Source of the DNA: Calliphora vicina
Lineage: Eukaryota; Arthropoda; Insecta; Diptera; Calliphoridae
DNA: 64,000 bases
Assembly (NCBI RefSeq): GCF_958450345.1
Contig: NC_088780.1
Location: 60,113,533 to 60,177,532 of the forward strand
Direction: 5' to 3'
Both the position numbers and the translations under genes were made by a program. Under the pieces are notes generated by a model. It saw only the letters and a program-made list of their open reading frames with translations. It was not told where the DNA came from and ran no database searches. Every line of letters starts with the position of its first letter. The first letter of the stretch is position 1. Shown here piece after piece: positions 45,893 through 57,435 of the stretch.

Positions 45893-48800
45893 TAGGGGGC
45901 GGATTTATATGCAAGTGCATGTTTTTTCTCGAACGTCCAAAAACAATGTAGACTAATTATCTATCCGAATCGCACATTTTGCTGCAAAATGGCATCGATT
46001 TGTTAGTGCATATTTTTGCATATTTTATTGATAATGCATATTTTGTTATATTTTACTTCAAAATGCATATTATGCCAATTTTTAATAAAAATATAATTTT
46101 TTGTCATTAATGGGCAATACATTGTTTCGACAAAAAATTTTGTTATAGAAATAGCAGTAAATGTTATCGACTAACTTCTTTCGACACCGAGAAACTGGCA
46201 TTATGTTCTTCATTTCTCTATCAGTAATTGAAAATTATCATTTCAAAACATTTTTCTTCAAAAAAGTTTAGTTTTTTTAAGTATCAAAAATTCATTAAAT
46301 GTATCGAAAAACATTCATATTTGTATTTATTGTAAATTCGATTTATAAGAGATTTCGTTATCGAAAGATTTTGTAACTTCACATACAGAGTTACCGCTCC
46401 TGACAGTCATTTCTACGAGACTGTCGTAAACTAGTGATTTTGGATAACTTAGAGACAAATTCACTACACAATTAACATTTAAAGTCCCCACACTATAGAT
46501 TACATAGAGACACTTAAGTGACAATTGTCTTTATGCTAGATTCCATGGGATGTATAAAGTAGCCAATTGACTTCTCTCTGCATTACAAATAGCAGGTCAA
46601 ATGACCTAAAATATATAAATTGGAGTCAGCCAAGTGATCAGATATTATTTCCGTCTATAAGGGATACATTAACTAATTGCTTAATAGCTGGTTTATTACG
46701 AGATAAAAATTAAGATTGGATGCTACTTTACAGCACTATCAAAATATTGATGATTTTAAACGGAAAGTCACAATAGAGAAGCTCTAAAGATTATGGCTTT
46801 AAACAAGTATTCATACCAAGATATTACAATTAATATATCGTCCATCGTTATTTCAGAAGAAAAATTGTTTTATAACTTTAATTGTTTAATTCCTGGTATA
46901 ATTTAAAGAGTTCTAACTGCTGGCAACAGTGCACATAAGGGCAAAGATATATTAAAAGTGGCGATAAATCAACCACTGGGTTTTGATATAAGTTATTGGT
47001 ATTATTGAAAAGGTAATTTTCTCTAGATTTCAAATATGGAAAAATATTATAACCCACCGAACAAAATAAAGTAAAAAATACTGAAATAAAAAAATAAAAT
47101 CAATGGATTTTTTTTTTTAATTTTTCTAATTATTTTATTAGTCATTTAAAATACATTATATGTAGTGTTTATAAAATACCGACTTTTTAAAAATCCGGTT
47201 TGTCGGTTAACCGAAAATTTTCCTTTTTTAGAAAACCGGTTTTTCGGTTAACCGACTTCGAAAAAACCGGTTAACCGACATATATATGAAGAAAACATAA
47301 AATGTCTAATAACGTGTACACAGCTTTACAATTTTTGGTTTTTAGTAGGCGGGAATGTTAAGATTATATGACTATAAATATGCAAACGTGCTAAGTCCAT
47401 TTTATTTTGTAAAAATTTCAAAATTATTATCTCATTCAAATGTTACTAAATATATAATACTTGTTTTAATTATTGGTTTCTTCATTAAATTTCAACCAAA
47501 ATATGTAAATCACAATTTGTTTAATTAAATATTTAATAATTTTAAAAATTTATAATCACCTCGACTTTCTGATATGAAAGAGAAAATGTTCCAAGTTCCA
47601 AAATAGGACATATAAGATGCAAACGCACTTCTTCTTAACTGTGATTATTTGTCATTATAAATCTTACCAAATAATTAATAAAACTCCATTATCAAGTTTC
47701 AAAAATATTTCAAATCATTGATTTTAGACTGTTTATTTCTGAAAAGGAACTTCGTTCACTAAGCTAACGAAATGATTAATAAAATAAAAAATGCACCAAA
47801 ACATTAGATCTATTGATTTTAGTCCCAAATTTTAAAAACCAACAATCAATATTTTAAATTAACCGGTTCGCAAGAACCAAGATTTTGAAGAAAATCCGGT
47901 TTTACGGTTAACCGGTTATCCGGTTTATAAACACTAATTATATGTGATTTAAAGAATAAAAATCTAATATAAAAGTATCATTTTCATCACTACTATCGTC
48001 TATATCGCTTTCATCTGAAATTGATGTATCGCAGATTGGCACGAAAAATTCCGATGCCTCCTGTGGAAGCTCGTTTATATTTTTTTGGACTTTTTCGGAG
48101 TCGTGTTATTACAGAATCTGAATTTATGAGAAGAAAGTTACGTTTTTCAAATTTTGCCGATATAAAAGTTGGTAACTGTTTTTAGAGTTAGTTTAAAAGT
48201 TAAACTAATGCTAAAAATTTTTTAATAATTTTCAAAATGTTATTTGCTAATAATAAATGTATTGCTATATATTATTTACAACCATTTATCAATGATTTAT
48301 AAAACAAATTTTCATACAAAATTTGTACTTAAGACTTTTGATAAACGTTTTTGAATAAAGGCCTAAAATTTTAAAAATTTAATGAAATCGAAAACCGCAA
48401 AAATCCGCAAAATGTTAAAATAGAATATAATTCTCTACATTCCCTTCTTTAATCAGCATAAAATAGTTATAGGCATTTTTGCGCATTTATGCTACTTTTT
48501 TAATTCCAAAGAACTTTATCATGTAAATAAAATTATAATAATAGTTTGTTCGGAATTTACTAAAATTTAAGTACGTGCATTCATAATTTCTTTAAAAAAA
48601 GATCACAAATCAGTTCCCAACAACATATGTCAATATTATTAATACAAAAAAACTATTTTATTCAATAATGAATAAGATATTTAATAATGAAATATACACC
48701 TTAATATTCCATTTTTAATAGATATTAAATGTAGTATTTTTTTTATTACGTTTGGCCTGCTGCTACTCTTAAACCAAAGCACTGAAAAAAATGTTCCGAA

Positions 48801-49083
48801 CAAACTATATGTAGAAAAGTGTGCTCTTTTCAATGACATATCATTTGTTTTGTAAAACGTATTTTTCATTTTTCAATTATCGCCACAATTCACCATATAG
48901 CTGCCCCTATGTGCAGTGTTGTGTATTTTTTGGACATTTCGAATTCCATACTTAATTATTTTATGTTTCTGCACAAAAATATAAGTGCATATTTTTTAAA
49001 TTTTTAGGTCATATTTTGATTTTTTTGAAGCATATTTTAGGCGCATATTTTCCAATAATAAATGCATGAAAATCCGCCCCCTA
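45893..49083. mobile_element. hAT-type element, TAGGGGGCGGATTT family
   Basis: The ends TAGGGGGCGGATTT and AAATCCGCCCCCTA form a perfect 12-14 bp inverted repeat. Flanks are GTAATTAC at 45885-45892 and 49084-49091, exactly the 8-bp target duplicated from the host element (copy 1 has one GTAATTAC at the same place). Subterminal 'tgcatattt' repeats are numerous at both ends. Coding relics: on the minus strand near 47970-48140, SDSVITRLRKSPKKYKRA is followed in another frame by PQEASEFFVPICDTSISDES and a DDSSDEND tail. These look like transposase N-terminal remains but are not assignable. Confidence 0.85.
47163..47936. mobile_element. hAT-type element, TAGTGTTTATAAA family
   Basis: The ends TAGTGTTTATAAA and TTTATAAACACTA are exact inverted repeats, flanked by ATTATATG at 47155-47162 and 47937-47944. 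Subterminal 'ccggttaaccg' repeats are at both ends. 774 bp with no coding frame. It is the innermost of four nested elements. Confidence 0.85.
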
Positions 49084-50200
49084 GTAATTACATTATATAA
49101 AAATGAAATTTATGTAATTCTAACTATGTACTTACAAGTTGCTAAAAACAAATACCCATATACCAAATTTGACATAAAATTATGAGTCCTTTTAAATATG
49201 GTAGTGCTTTTGCAAAGAGTTTTATGTCAATATTAATATATTTGTTTTAACGCTGTGTTATAATCACATTGTCGAAGTTCTGGACAATGTGCAAGCTATA
49301 AAAAAGTGGAACCGTCATCGAAAGATGTTATGCAACTTTTGTTGGATACATTACTTCCTAGTGATTCATCAGACTCCAGTTTTTTGATGACAGCGGGTCC
49401 AAATATTTTCCGATTTTCTCCATTCCGATGTTGGTTGTTGCACAGTGTAATTGCTATTCGTTTTTAAAAATAAACTTATTAATAAAATTAAAAAAGTTTA
49501 TTTTTATATGAATATTTCGACCTATGCCGGCAATAGGGTAAATGTCCAAAATCTATAGATTTAAATAGTTACTTGCTATAAATAAAATTACTTATAAAAT
49601 TTAAATTTTTTGAAAGATATATTAAAATAATTTCTTACAATTCTTACGAGGTAGTGTAGTTTAGCAGCCTGTCCCGCTCATTCTACTGAAGTAGCAGTAC
49701 TCATTTTACATTACTTTATTAGCTTACCTACCCCCTTGTCTGCAATATTTCCATATAAATGAAATTAATTTGGCCAAGCGTTTAGAAGATACGAATTTAA
49801 TCCCACTAAATTAGGGTTTTTACCACTGTGTATCCCTTTGAGTTATCATAAATTATGTGGAGAAACATCTACAAAAATTCGCAATATTAGAAAAAATAAT
49901 TTAAAAAAAGACTTCTCATAGAATTTTAAATTTTGACCATATATGTACTACTGAAACCATAATACATCAAAATTGTGTAGTGTTTTAAAAAGCTCCTACA
50001 AATCTACAATGACTTGTAACTTTTATTTGTCGGATATCAGAAACAATATACATATATAAATATAATTTCATATTGTAGCTTCTCTAGACAATATGTAATT
50101 TAAAAATAAATTATTCGCAAAATGATTCGTAAAAAATTGTTTGATTATTCGAATGGATACCCTAATCATGATAAACTTTATATTTGCAGTCTATCATGTT

Positions 50201-50262
50201 TAGGGTATCCATTCGAATAATGTTCGTTCGGATAATCAAACAATTTCTTACTAATAATTTAA
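50201..50262. mobile_element. Detached hAT end, facing away from 50164
   Basis: TAGGGTATCCATTCGAATAA followed by 'cgttcggataatcaaacaat' is the inverted form of the right end at 50120-50164. Only about 60 bp remain. The 36 bp between the two ends includes 'atcatg' on both sides. Confidence 0.5.
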
Positions 50263-52129
50263 AAACTACCCTATACCACTACTACTGTTGAATGTGTAAA
50301 ATTTAAAAATATACATCTGAGACTCAGTAAATTGTACATGTACACGCAAAAGTTATGTAAATAACTATATTCTATATAGAAATGCGAGTAAAATATGCGT
50401 AAACTATATGAACGGATAAAACGCGTATAACTTTGCTACTGTTCATTCGAAATTAATGTTTTATACCTTGTTATACAAAGAATTTTCTCTAGATGATAAG
50501 ATTAATTTCAAATGTTTAAAAACTATTATCTAAATAGCTGTTTTTATTAAATAAGTTGGAAAGAGTATAGTTATCCTACTGTTAGATTCGGCACATCTGA
50601 ATATAGCACTCTTACTCGAAAATTGGGGTACAAGATACGTATTATGCTTATACTATATATGTTATAATTCACTTAATTTTGTGGAGACACAATTAAGTAA
50701 ACACAGCTGAGACTCAACTAAGTATTAAACTCTTACTTTTATTTTACGTTTAAACATTAAAAACGTCTGCTAGGTTTTGTTTCGTCAATTGATGTGTTTC
50801 CAAGTGAATTTTATCAGTCTAAACATCAGTTTACTCAACCGAAATGGTAGTAGGAATGAAAATAAAAACCAAAAAAAAAAAAACAAACATAAAGAATTTT
50901 AGTTAATGGTTTCAAATAAAAAAGTGAAAATAATTTAATATCTCAATGTAGGTAGATGATGGATGGATTATGCGAATAGTACTCGTTCATGTTTATAATT
51001 TTTTATATTCGTTTCTGTTTTTGCTTTGTAAAAGTATTAAATAAATTGTACGAATAGTAAGTTCATAGTATAATTTTTATTGTTTCAGTTGGTACGTTTT
51101 TAGTTAGTTTAATAGTTGACACTTTGTTTTGGTATAATCATAATGTTTACCAACAGATTTTTGATGTATGATACAAATGTAATTAAATTTCTGACTTTAT
51201 TTTGGAATGTTCTATTTATGAATAAACAAGCGAACGATCTAAAAAACAAACACCTTAACATCACTTAAACTTTGACCTATGTGACAGGTATTTATTCCAA
51301 AAAGCAGGTGTTCGCAAGGGTATGTAACAGCAGATAAATTTTTTGTAAACAAATGTGAATTTGATAATGAAAATGAATACACAGAAAAAATTTCATATCT
51401 GGAATTAATTTCTACACGGAGGAAAAAGATTTGTCGTCGTAACCGAATTTGTCGCCAATCCAATTATGTCGGATATAATATACTAGCACACAACTCGGTT
51501 ATTATGATTTAATTTTGCTAAATATTCGGTCGACAACACTATTTTAATATTTAATTTGGTTATGTTTTCTGATATCTTTTTAAATATGATTAGTATTTTT
51601 TTTTTAAAAAATATTATTTCTTTTATTGAAATTCATGTAATTTTTTTTTAAAATATAATTACAATAACTATTTAATAAAAAAAATGGACCTAGACGGTAA
51701 TAGCCATATTTTGCTCCAACGAATTATAAATTTATTTTTGGCACATTGTTTTTTAGACAGCCTGCGGAACTTATGGAAAATTTAATTTTTAAGAAATCCT
51801 CTGGTTAACAATTCGATAATGACAGGATGCTCATGTTCAAACCACAGTCGATTTAGAATGTATTATTACACAATAATCCTTTGGTATATCCTATTCAGTC
51901 CCAAACAAAATTTGTTCAAGGGCATAAAGGACGAAAGGATTCTGAGATATTAGATATTGTAAGTGCAGCCAGCTGGACATTCGTAACCAAACGAAATAAA
52001 AAAACTTATCTTTTTAAATTCATAAAAATATTTATACTTCTGGATGAAAATTTATTGATTACGAATGGAACTCCATGAAGCTTTACCGATCATTTATAAT
52101 GCATGGAAATATGCTAAAATGAAAGTCAT
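50263..52129. other. AT-rich intergenic sequence
   Basis: No gene or bounded repeat recognised. The frames at 51239-51463 and 51881-52078 lack motifs. Confidence 0.4.
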
Positions 52130-52326
52130 TTAAGCCGCTTCACTTGTGCTTGAGGTAAAACTTCGGGTGGTGGTGACTCTTCTCTTTCCATTAATTCTTC
52201 AGCTATTTCCTATTCAAAAGTCAAATAGTTTTGTTCCACCTCACTTTCTTCATCATCATGATGATCTTCAATATCGCTTTCCATGAGCAGGTCAACAATA
52301 TGTTGCTCTGTAAATTTACTTGGCAT
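52130..52326 (-). pseudogene. Acidic N-terminal fragment, transposase-like (piggyBac-like suspected)
   Basis: From an ATG at 52326 the frame reads MPSKFTEQHIVDLLMESDIE followed by HHDDEESEVEQNYLTFE and a single in-frame stop, then EIAEELMEREESPPPEVLPQ and a second stop at 52130. A 'E..I..LL.ESD' start followed by an acidic run is common at the N terminus of piggyBac-like transposases. No catalytic domain and no TTAA-bounded ends were found, so this is a guess. Confidence 0.3.
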
Positions 52327-52632
52327 TTTTTTCGTAATGTTACAATGAGTAGCGGACCGGACATGTAAAAAATGCTAAAATAATATATTTCCTTTAGTTT
52401 TTATAATTCGCAACTTTAAACAAATTAATTGAAATGGTTAAGTGATCAAGAAGAAAAATCATTTTTTTAATAAGGTCTGCAGACTTTTGACAAATGTCCA
52501 GTAGGCTGCACGCCAGGACAGAGTAGGATATTTTGCTAATAGAACGATTCTCGAAATTAATGTCCAATAGAACGCTGCCACTACGATTTGTCAAACAAAA
52601 ATACAACAAATCATATGTCTGATACAACAACA
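52327..52632. other. AT-rich spacer
   Basis: Nothing recognised. The 79-codon minus frame at 52394-52633 has no motif. Confidence 0.4.
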
Positions 52633-52850
52633 AGTAAGAAAGTATGGTCGGTCAAGCCGGACTTATTAATACCCTCCACTAAGTAAATGAGCAAAAACAT
52701 TTTTCGTGAGTGATTTTCGAAATAGGCCTTATATGGAAGCTATGACAAATTATAGACCGATCACCATGAAATTAAGTCGTGCGATTTATGTCTATATGAA
52801 AGTTATTTATGTTGAATTTTATGTGTATACCAAAATTTGTACTCTTTGTT
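52633..52850 (+). repeat. Dispersed fly repeat (FDR), 5' part
   Basis: 'aagtaagaaagtatggtcgg' followed by 'tcaagccggact', 'aataccctccactaagtaaa', 'tgagtgattttcgaaatagg', 'ctatatgaaagttatttatg'. Truncated after about 52845. Confidence 0.75.
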
Positions 52851-53254
52851 GGACAGAGAGAAGACAATTGGTTACTTTATACATCCCGGGTAATCTAACT
52901 AATGCGTCTCTAGTAATCTAGAGTAATTTGTACTTACTGGTTTTATGCAAATTGTGTTGATATAATTCTCATACATGTTATTTTTTCTTAAGTATACTGA
53001 TATCCCATGTAACATAGCGTGAAGTCAATAGTCACTTTAGTGTCTCCTAGTAACCTATAGTGAAAACACTTTAAACGTTTATTTTGTACTGCACTTTATA
53101 AAGTAGTTATTTAACCCACCAGAAGCAATCTATTGGAGAGTTGTCGGAGGAAGGTTCGTTTACATGTAATCGTTTATTGGACTGTCTGTGATATGTCTTT
53201 TTAGCTGATAAAATTAAAAATAAAATTGTTTTATCAAAATTGGTATTCTGTTCT
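52851..53254. other. Spacer
   Basis: No gene recognised. The sequence just upstream of the transposase relic may be its 5' part but is not readable. Confidence 0.35.
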
Positions 53255-53810
53255 AGCTACGTTCCGCGAGCTTCCCACATTTTATGTTGGGGCTAATTTC
53301 TGGATGAATCTGAATGTTCTGGATGAACCTAATTGTCAAATATGGGATAATACTAATCCACATGAGATCCAAGAGCGTCCAATCATTGGACTCCAATGTA
53401 TCCCGAAAAAGTCACTGTTTTGTGTATATTTTGGGCTGTTGGCGTCATCAGTCCATATTCCTTGGATAACGACGTTGGCCTGGTCATCATCTTCAACGGC
53501 GAGCGCTATAGTTAGATGATTACCGACTTCTTTTGGCCTGACTTGGATGATGTGGACAGCAACGCCATATGGCTTTTACAGAACGGCGCTACGTGCCATA
53601 CAGCTGATGTCACATTGGATATTCTGCACGAGCGATTTGAGTTGGCCACCAAGATCATGCGATTTCTTATGCGAATAAGACACAAACTACAGCGGCCCTC
53701 AAAGCTAACACAACACATGCCATCAGTAAAATTCAGCCTGATTTATGCGCCAGCCATGGAAAATTATACAAAAATTAAATTTGTTTCAAAACAATATAAT
53801 TTTTTTTCAA
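53255..53810 (+). pseudogene. Tc1/mariner-superfamily (DDE_3-type) transposase relic
   Basis: Collinear blocks in shifting frames: VGANFWMNLNVLDEPNCQIW (normally 'DEAHFWLNGYVN.QN.RIW'), NPHEIQERPI, then VISPYSLDNDVG, NGERYS stop MITDFFWPDLDD, WLLQNGATCHTADVTLDIL (normally 'QQDGATCHTA'), WPPRSCDF, and TAALKANTTHAISKIQPDL near the end. Both visible catalytic aspartates are changed: the first to Val, and the second to Asn in QNGATCHT. There is at least one internal stop and several frameshifts. No terminal repeats were found. Confidence 0.8.
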
Positions 53811-54726
53811 ATTAGAAAAATATGAACAAATTAATAAAATGTATGTATGTATTTGTTTATGAAACCAATGAAATACGAAAGACAGTTCATTCCATTTATG
53901 TAAAAAAATTTTTCTGTGTAATTAAATAAATATAAACAACAAAAGCATAATAAATTTTATATAACAATTTTTTACTTAAATTTAGAACTACTAGGGTCGA
54001 TCAGACAATTAAGTAAGCTAACTATTTTGTGTAACAAATCGTTATATTGGTATCATATTATGCTAACCTGCAAAATATTAAGTAGATTAGATTTCTCTAT
54101 CATTTGCATACAATCGAATCAAATCAAGAACAAAAATTTGGCATTGTTTTAAATTTTTCATCTTCATTTAATTTCATCGGATTATCTTTCGACTTCCCCC
54201 ATTGTTCACATTTTCCAATTTAAAAAAGGGATATGGAAGAGGTATAGTTGAGATAAAGATATAAGAGATTTTGAATTTCGACATTATAGAATATCGGGAG
54301 GTATAAATTTAAAACGGTCCGAATTTTCTTTTGATCCGATCATAAATATTGTACTATATAATCCTTGGCACATATTGGTAGACAATAGAAACAACCTGTG
54401 AGTCCGAAATCTTAGGTTACGTCGTAAAAGCTGAAAATTTTTACGAATTTGATATCTCTGATAACAGTTTCTAACTTACAGACTAAATCACATAAATTAT
54501 TTTGGAAATTTTTAAAATTGTATCGATTTTTTAAATTTTTCAATTCTTTAATAGATGTTGTGCACGTTAGTCAAGTAATATTAAGAGGTGTCGTAATTTC
54601 CAACAGTTATATCTTGTCAGGTATATCTTGTTGATGGCTGACCATCAGGAATGTAAAACTCACTTCTTAAAGTTTTATAGAATTGACATAATTTTAGAAA
54701 ATGTATGCTTTTGCGAGTGCATATAG
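53811..54726. other. AT-rich spacer
   Basis: 54195-54310 ('gggatatggaagaggtatag') is weakly like the 20890-20990 part of the CACAGTGGGGG block. No gene recognised. Confidence 0.35.
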
Positions 54727-54829
54727 GTTAGGTTAGGTTCCATGGGTAGCCACTCTTCAAGCAGCTCACTTGGGTCCATTCAAAACTGATCCCATTGTGA
54801 TACCCAAGGGATAAACATCTGGGTATTAA

Positions 54830-55700
54830 CTATACGTCTGGTGTTTCCATGCTAAACCAACCAGATTCTCTGATGAAAGAGTAGATTCGTCTAAGACTCA
54901 TCCTTGATAGCTCATCTAAGCATGATAGGAATGGTATTCCGAGGATGAGTTCTCTCAGGTTTATCAGAGCCGGGCATTGACACAGTCTCATCCTCTTCTT
55001 CATTATGACAGCTCCTACAGTAATCATTGTACCGTAGGCCCAATCTCCTGGCATGTGTCCCAATTATACAGTGTCCTGTAATGAAGGAAACAATTAGCCT
55101 TATTTGCTCACGACGAAATTCCATAAGTATATTCGTCCTGCTGGTATCATATACGGGCAAGCAAGACCTTGTTATAACACAGTAAGACTCATTGGTCCAC
55201 CTGCTTTGTGCAGATTCATATAGTATCAGCTGAACAGCCATCTTGCATTTAACAAGGGAAATACCAGAAAAGGGGTCGATCTCCTCATCATCCATCGTTG
55301 CACCCCTATTGGCCAATTCGTCTGCTATACAATTAATACAATTACCCTGATTTCCATCGTATCCAGGGACCTATATAAGCGTTATCCTAGAATGTCTCGC
55401 TATCTCATTAAGGGACACCCGGAAATCCTCGGTTAACCTAGATGTCGTGAAGACACCCACTATGCCGCTAGCGGCAGCCTTGCTGTCAGTAAATATACAT
55501 CACCAGATATTCGATAAAACCTCAGTCAGTTGGATGCACGTTTAATGGCCGTAACTTCCGCCTGAAGAGCCGTGCAAAAGTTAGGTAGCCTGAAGTAGGA
55601 TTTAATCCCATAGTTCTCAATAAAGAAACCACCACCGACCCTACTGCCCCTTTTTGAGACATCAGTATATACCCTTATGACATTGTCAGCGGGTAAGAGT
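54830..55700 (-). pseudogene. RNase H domain and C-terminal tail of an I-type retrotransposon
   Basis: All four acidic blocks of RNase H can be read: YTDVSKRGS, ALQAEVTAIKRA, LLTDSKAAASG and ADELANRGAT. Stops interrupt between the second and third blocks (ASN stop LRFY) and before VPGYDGNQGN. After the domain, FITGHCIIGTHARRLGL and the zinc-binding-like YCRSCHNEEEDETV follow, then a frameshift and CPALINLRELILG to a stop at about 54830. A relic, but its active-site acids are unusually well preserved. Confidence 0.8.
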
Positions 55701-55893
55701 CCGCGCTGCCGTAAGGTCCTATTCGGGATCCTAATATGAAAATGCCTATCGAAAAAAGGTTTTGCGATGCTGTAATCGACATTACTACGTTAGTCCGCTT
55801 TTAGCGAAGTAGAGATTATAGCCCTTCAAACATAGTCCACAGATGCGATCCTGATGGATCCACGGTTCCTGGAGAAATGAAGCGGATGCTGCT

Positions 55894-56704
55894 TTAGAGT
55901 AATGAAGGTTTATCTGTGTCACCCTCACCATGCTCCATTTTTACAACAGTGACGTCGGCGTCCTCCTGGTCAGAACTAAGGAGGGCGTCCTCGTCCACCG
56001 CCTCATTCATCCGTTCAAAGAAGGTACCAACTAGTTGAGAAACTGAGTTGGTATCTTCAATGTCAGTTGGATCGACGGCGTCATTGCAATCCATGGCCCC
56101 TTCCGAGAGCATTGGCTTAACATCACCTGAGGAGGTATCGCTTTTGTTGTCGCTAAGGTAGACACGCAGGATGATTGTACCAAATCCATAGTAGACCTTC
56201 CCTTGTAGACCTTCCATAACGGCCCCAAAGAGTCCTTATTCAGGGCATCGATAGCCTTTCTTGAAGACCCCTCAGCGTCCGTAACCTTAACAACTTTCCA
56301 GTCTCGAGTTGGAAGATGTGGGTTACAGAACTGAAGGATCTGTAACTGAAGGTCTTGAGACCAGCAATATGGGCTTTCGCCAAGGAGAGCTAAGCTTGTT
56401 GCTCCTTAGTGAGATCCTCGACTTTTTTGGAGCCGAGTGCCTGAATAAAGCGATAAGCGGAACGCTTGGTGATAGCAGCCCTTCTTGCAGGGTTTTAACA
56501 CCTGGGGTTGGATTCAGAGCAGGAGTTGGCCAGGGGTGATGCGTCTTCAGGACAGGAGGAATCCTTCACTAGACCTGAACGCACAATTGGCATGTGCGAA
56601 GCATCCGTGTGGTGCGCGTTGGTCGTTTTCCCCTCGGATGCACGCGTTGAGCATGAGGCAACGCGTGCCATTCTGGAATGGGAGACCCTACCAGAGACAG
56701 CCAA
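55894..56704 (-). pseudogene. ORF1 (gag-like) remnant of the I-type element
   Basis: A start-like ATG at 56704 opens MAVSGRVSHSRMARVASCST. After a frameshift the blocks TKRSAYRFIQALGSKKVEDL, LAKAHIAGLKTF, TDAEGSSRKAIDALNKDSLG and WKVYKGRSTMDL follow in two frames. A long open stretch (56217-55897) is acidic: VGTFFERMNEAVDEDALLSS and QEDADVTVVKMEHGEGDTD. I do not recognise CCHC knuckles. The plus-strand frames over 56309-56861 are shadows of this sequence. Confidence 0.55.
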
Positions 56705-56813
56705 CTCAAGTCCAACACTGTCCCCTCACGCATGCCCAACACGAATCATTGCACTTAAGCCTCTACTTCGCGTCAAGCTGACTACCAATCCTACAGGCGA
56801 ATGGGCGTTTAAA

Positions 56814-57176
56814 AAGTTATTTTGGATTAAGAACTTTTTAAAAATATTAAATTTTTTTTAATCACTTTTTTAATTAAAGTCATATTATTAGAGCATAGAA
56901 AAAATATTTAAAAAATTTTAATTATAGATAAAATTAATATTATAAAAATAAATGTTTTTTATTTACAGCAAGTTCTTAATATAACTTTTTTGTAAAAATT
57001 TTTTTTAATATTAAACATTGTTTGCTATTGACGAATTCATGAAAAAAATAAAATTAAAAAAAATATGGAATAAATACTTTAACGCTGATTTTTCTTGGAG
57101 AGTTCTATGAATTGATATCATTTTAAGATTTTTTATGAATTTTGAACTTTAAGCCAACATAGAATTGAGTGGTGCT
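56814..57176. other. AT-rich spacer
   Basis: Nothing recognised. Confidence 0.4.
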
Positions 57177-57435
57177 ATCTGTTTTTAGGTTAGCTCATAT
57201 TTTCGAGTATACCGTTATTTCGAAAATGGAGGATTAACTCAAAAACGGTTTAGTTTATTGAATAAAATGAAAAATCCGAAATTCCGCAATAAAATTTCCT
57301 TTAATAACATGTTTCTAATTATCGAAGTCGTTTTATAAATATAACTTTTTCTTTGTTGTGAAACAATCTCCATTTTCGAAATAACGGTATATCTCAAAAA
57401 TACGAGCTAACCTAAAAAAACGGTTGGCACCACTG
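57177..57435. mobile_element. MITE with CAGTGGTGCC-type ends
   Basis: The left arm 'gagtggtgctatctgttttt' + 'aggttagctc' pairs with the right arm 'gagctaacct' + 'aaaaaaacggttggcaccac'. Inside, 'accgttatttcgaaaatgga' pairs with 'tccattttcgaaataacggt'. Non-coding, 259 bp. Confidence 0.65.

Larger units (their letters stand above)
45300..49830. mobile_element. CACTGTGGGAGAAA element, copy 2, interrupted
   Basis: The left end CACTGTGGGAGAAATCAAC and right end ACCACTGTG match copy 1 (24744-26036), including 'ttatgtagtttcaatctata', 'gcgaggtgaatttatataat', 'agtggaaccgtcatcgaaag' and 'cgtttagaagatacg'. The two halves, 45300-45892 and 49092-49830, are collinear with copy 1 and separated by a hAT element. 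No clean target duplication is visible. Confidence 0.8.
44703..50164. mobile_element. hAT-type element, TAGGGTATC family, copy 2, with nested insertions
   Basis: The left end TAGGGTATCTCAGTTATTCG and right end CGAATGGATACCCTA are related to the 22754-24195 element. The left body ('agttcgaataaaacgaata', 'gagattttaacttgttcg') matches it closely. Flanking 8-mers are ATCATGGT (44695-44702) and ATCATGAT (50165-50172), 7 of 8 identical. Its own sequence is 44703-45299 and 49831-50164; everything between was inserted later. The 68-codon minus frame at 44768-44974 is not identifiable. Confidence 0.75.
54727..56813 (-). mobile_element. I-type non-LTR retrotransposon with internal deletion
   Basis: On the minus strand, in order: 5' region, ORF1 remains (56704-55894), a short endonuclease piece (AASASFLQEPWIHQDRICGL, about 55895-55800), then directly an RNase H domain and a cysteine-rich tail, and a 3' end 'ggaacctaacctaacctat'. 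Almost all of the endonuclease and the entire reverse transcriptase are missing. Having RNase H after RT is typical of the I group. GC content is clearly higher than in the surroundings. Confidence 0.8.

Noticed and set aside
53512..53718. 68-codon minus-strand frame
   Set aside because: It is a shadow of the plus-strand transposase relic containing QNGATCHT.
56309..56861. Plus-strand frames of 76-117 codons in GC-richer DNA
   Set aside because: They overlie the minus-strand ORF1 remnant of the I-type element, which has recognisable order and motifs.
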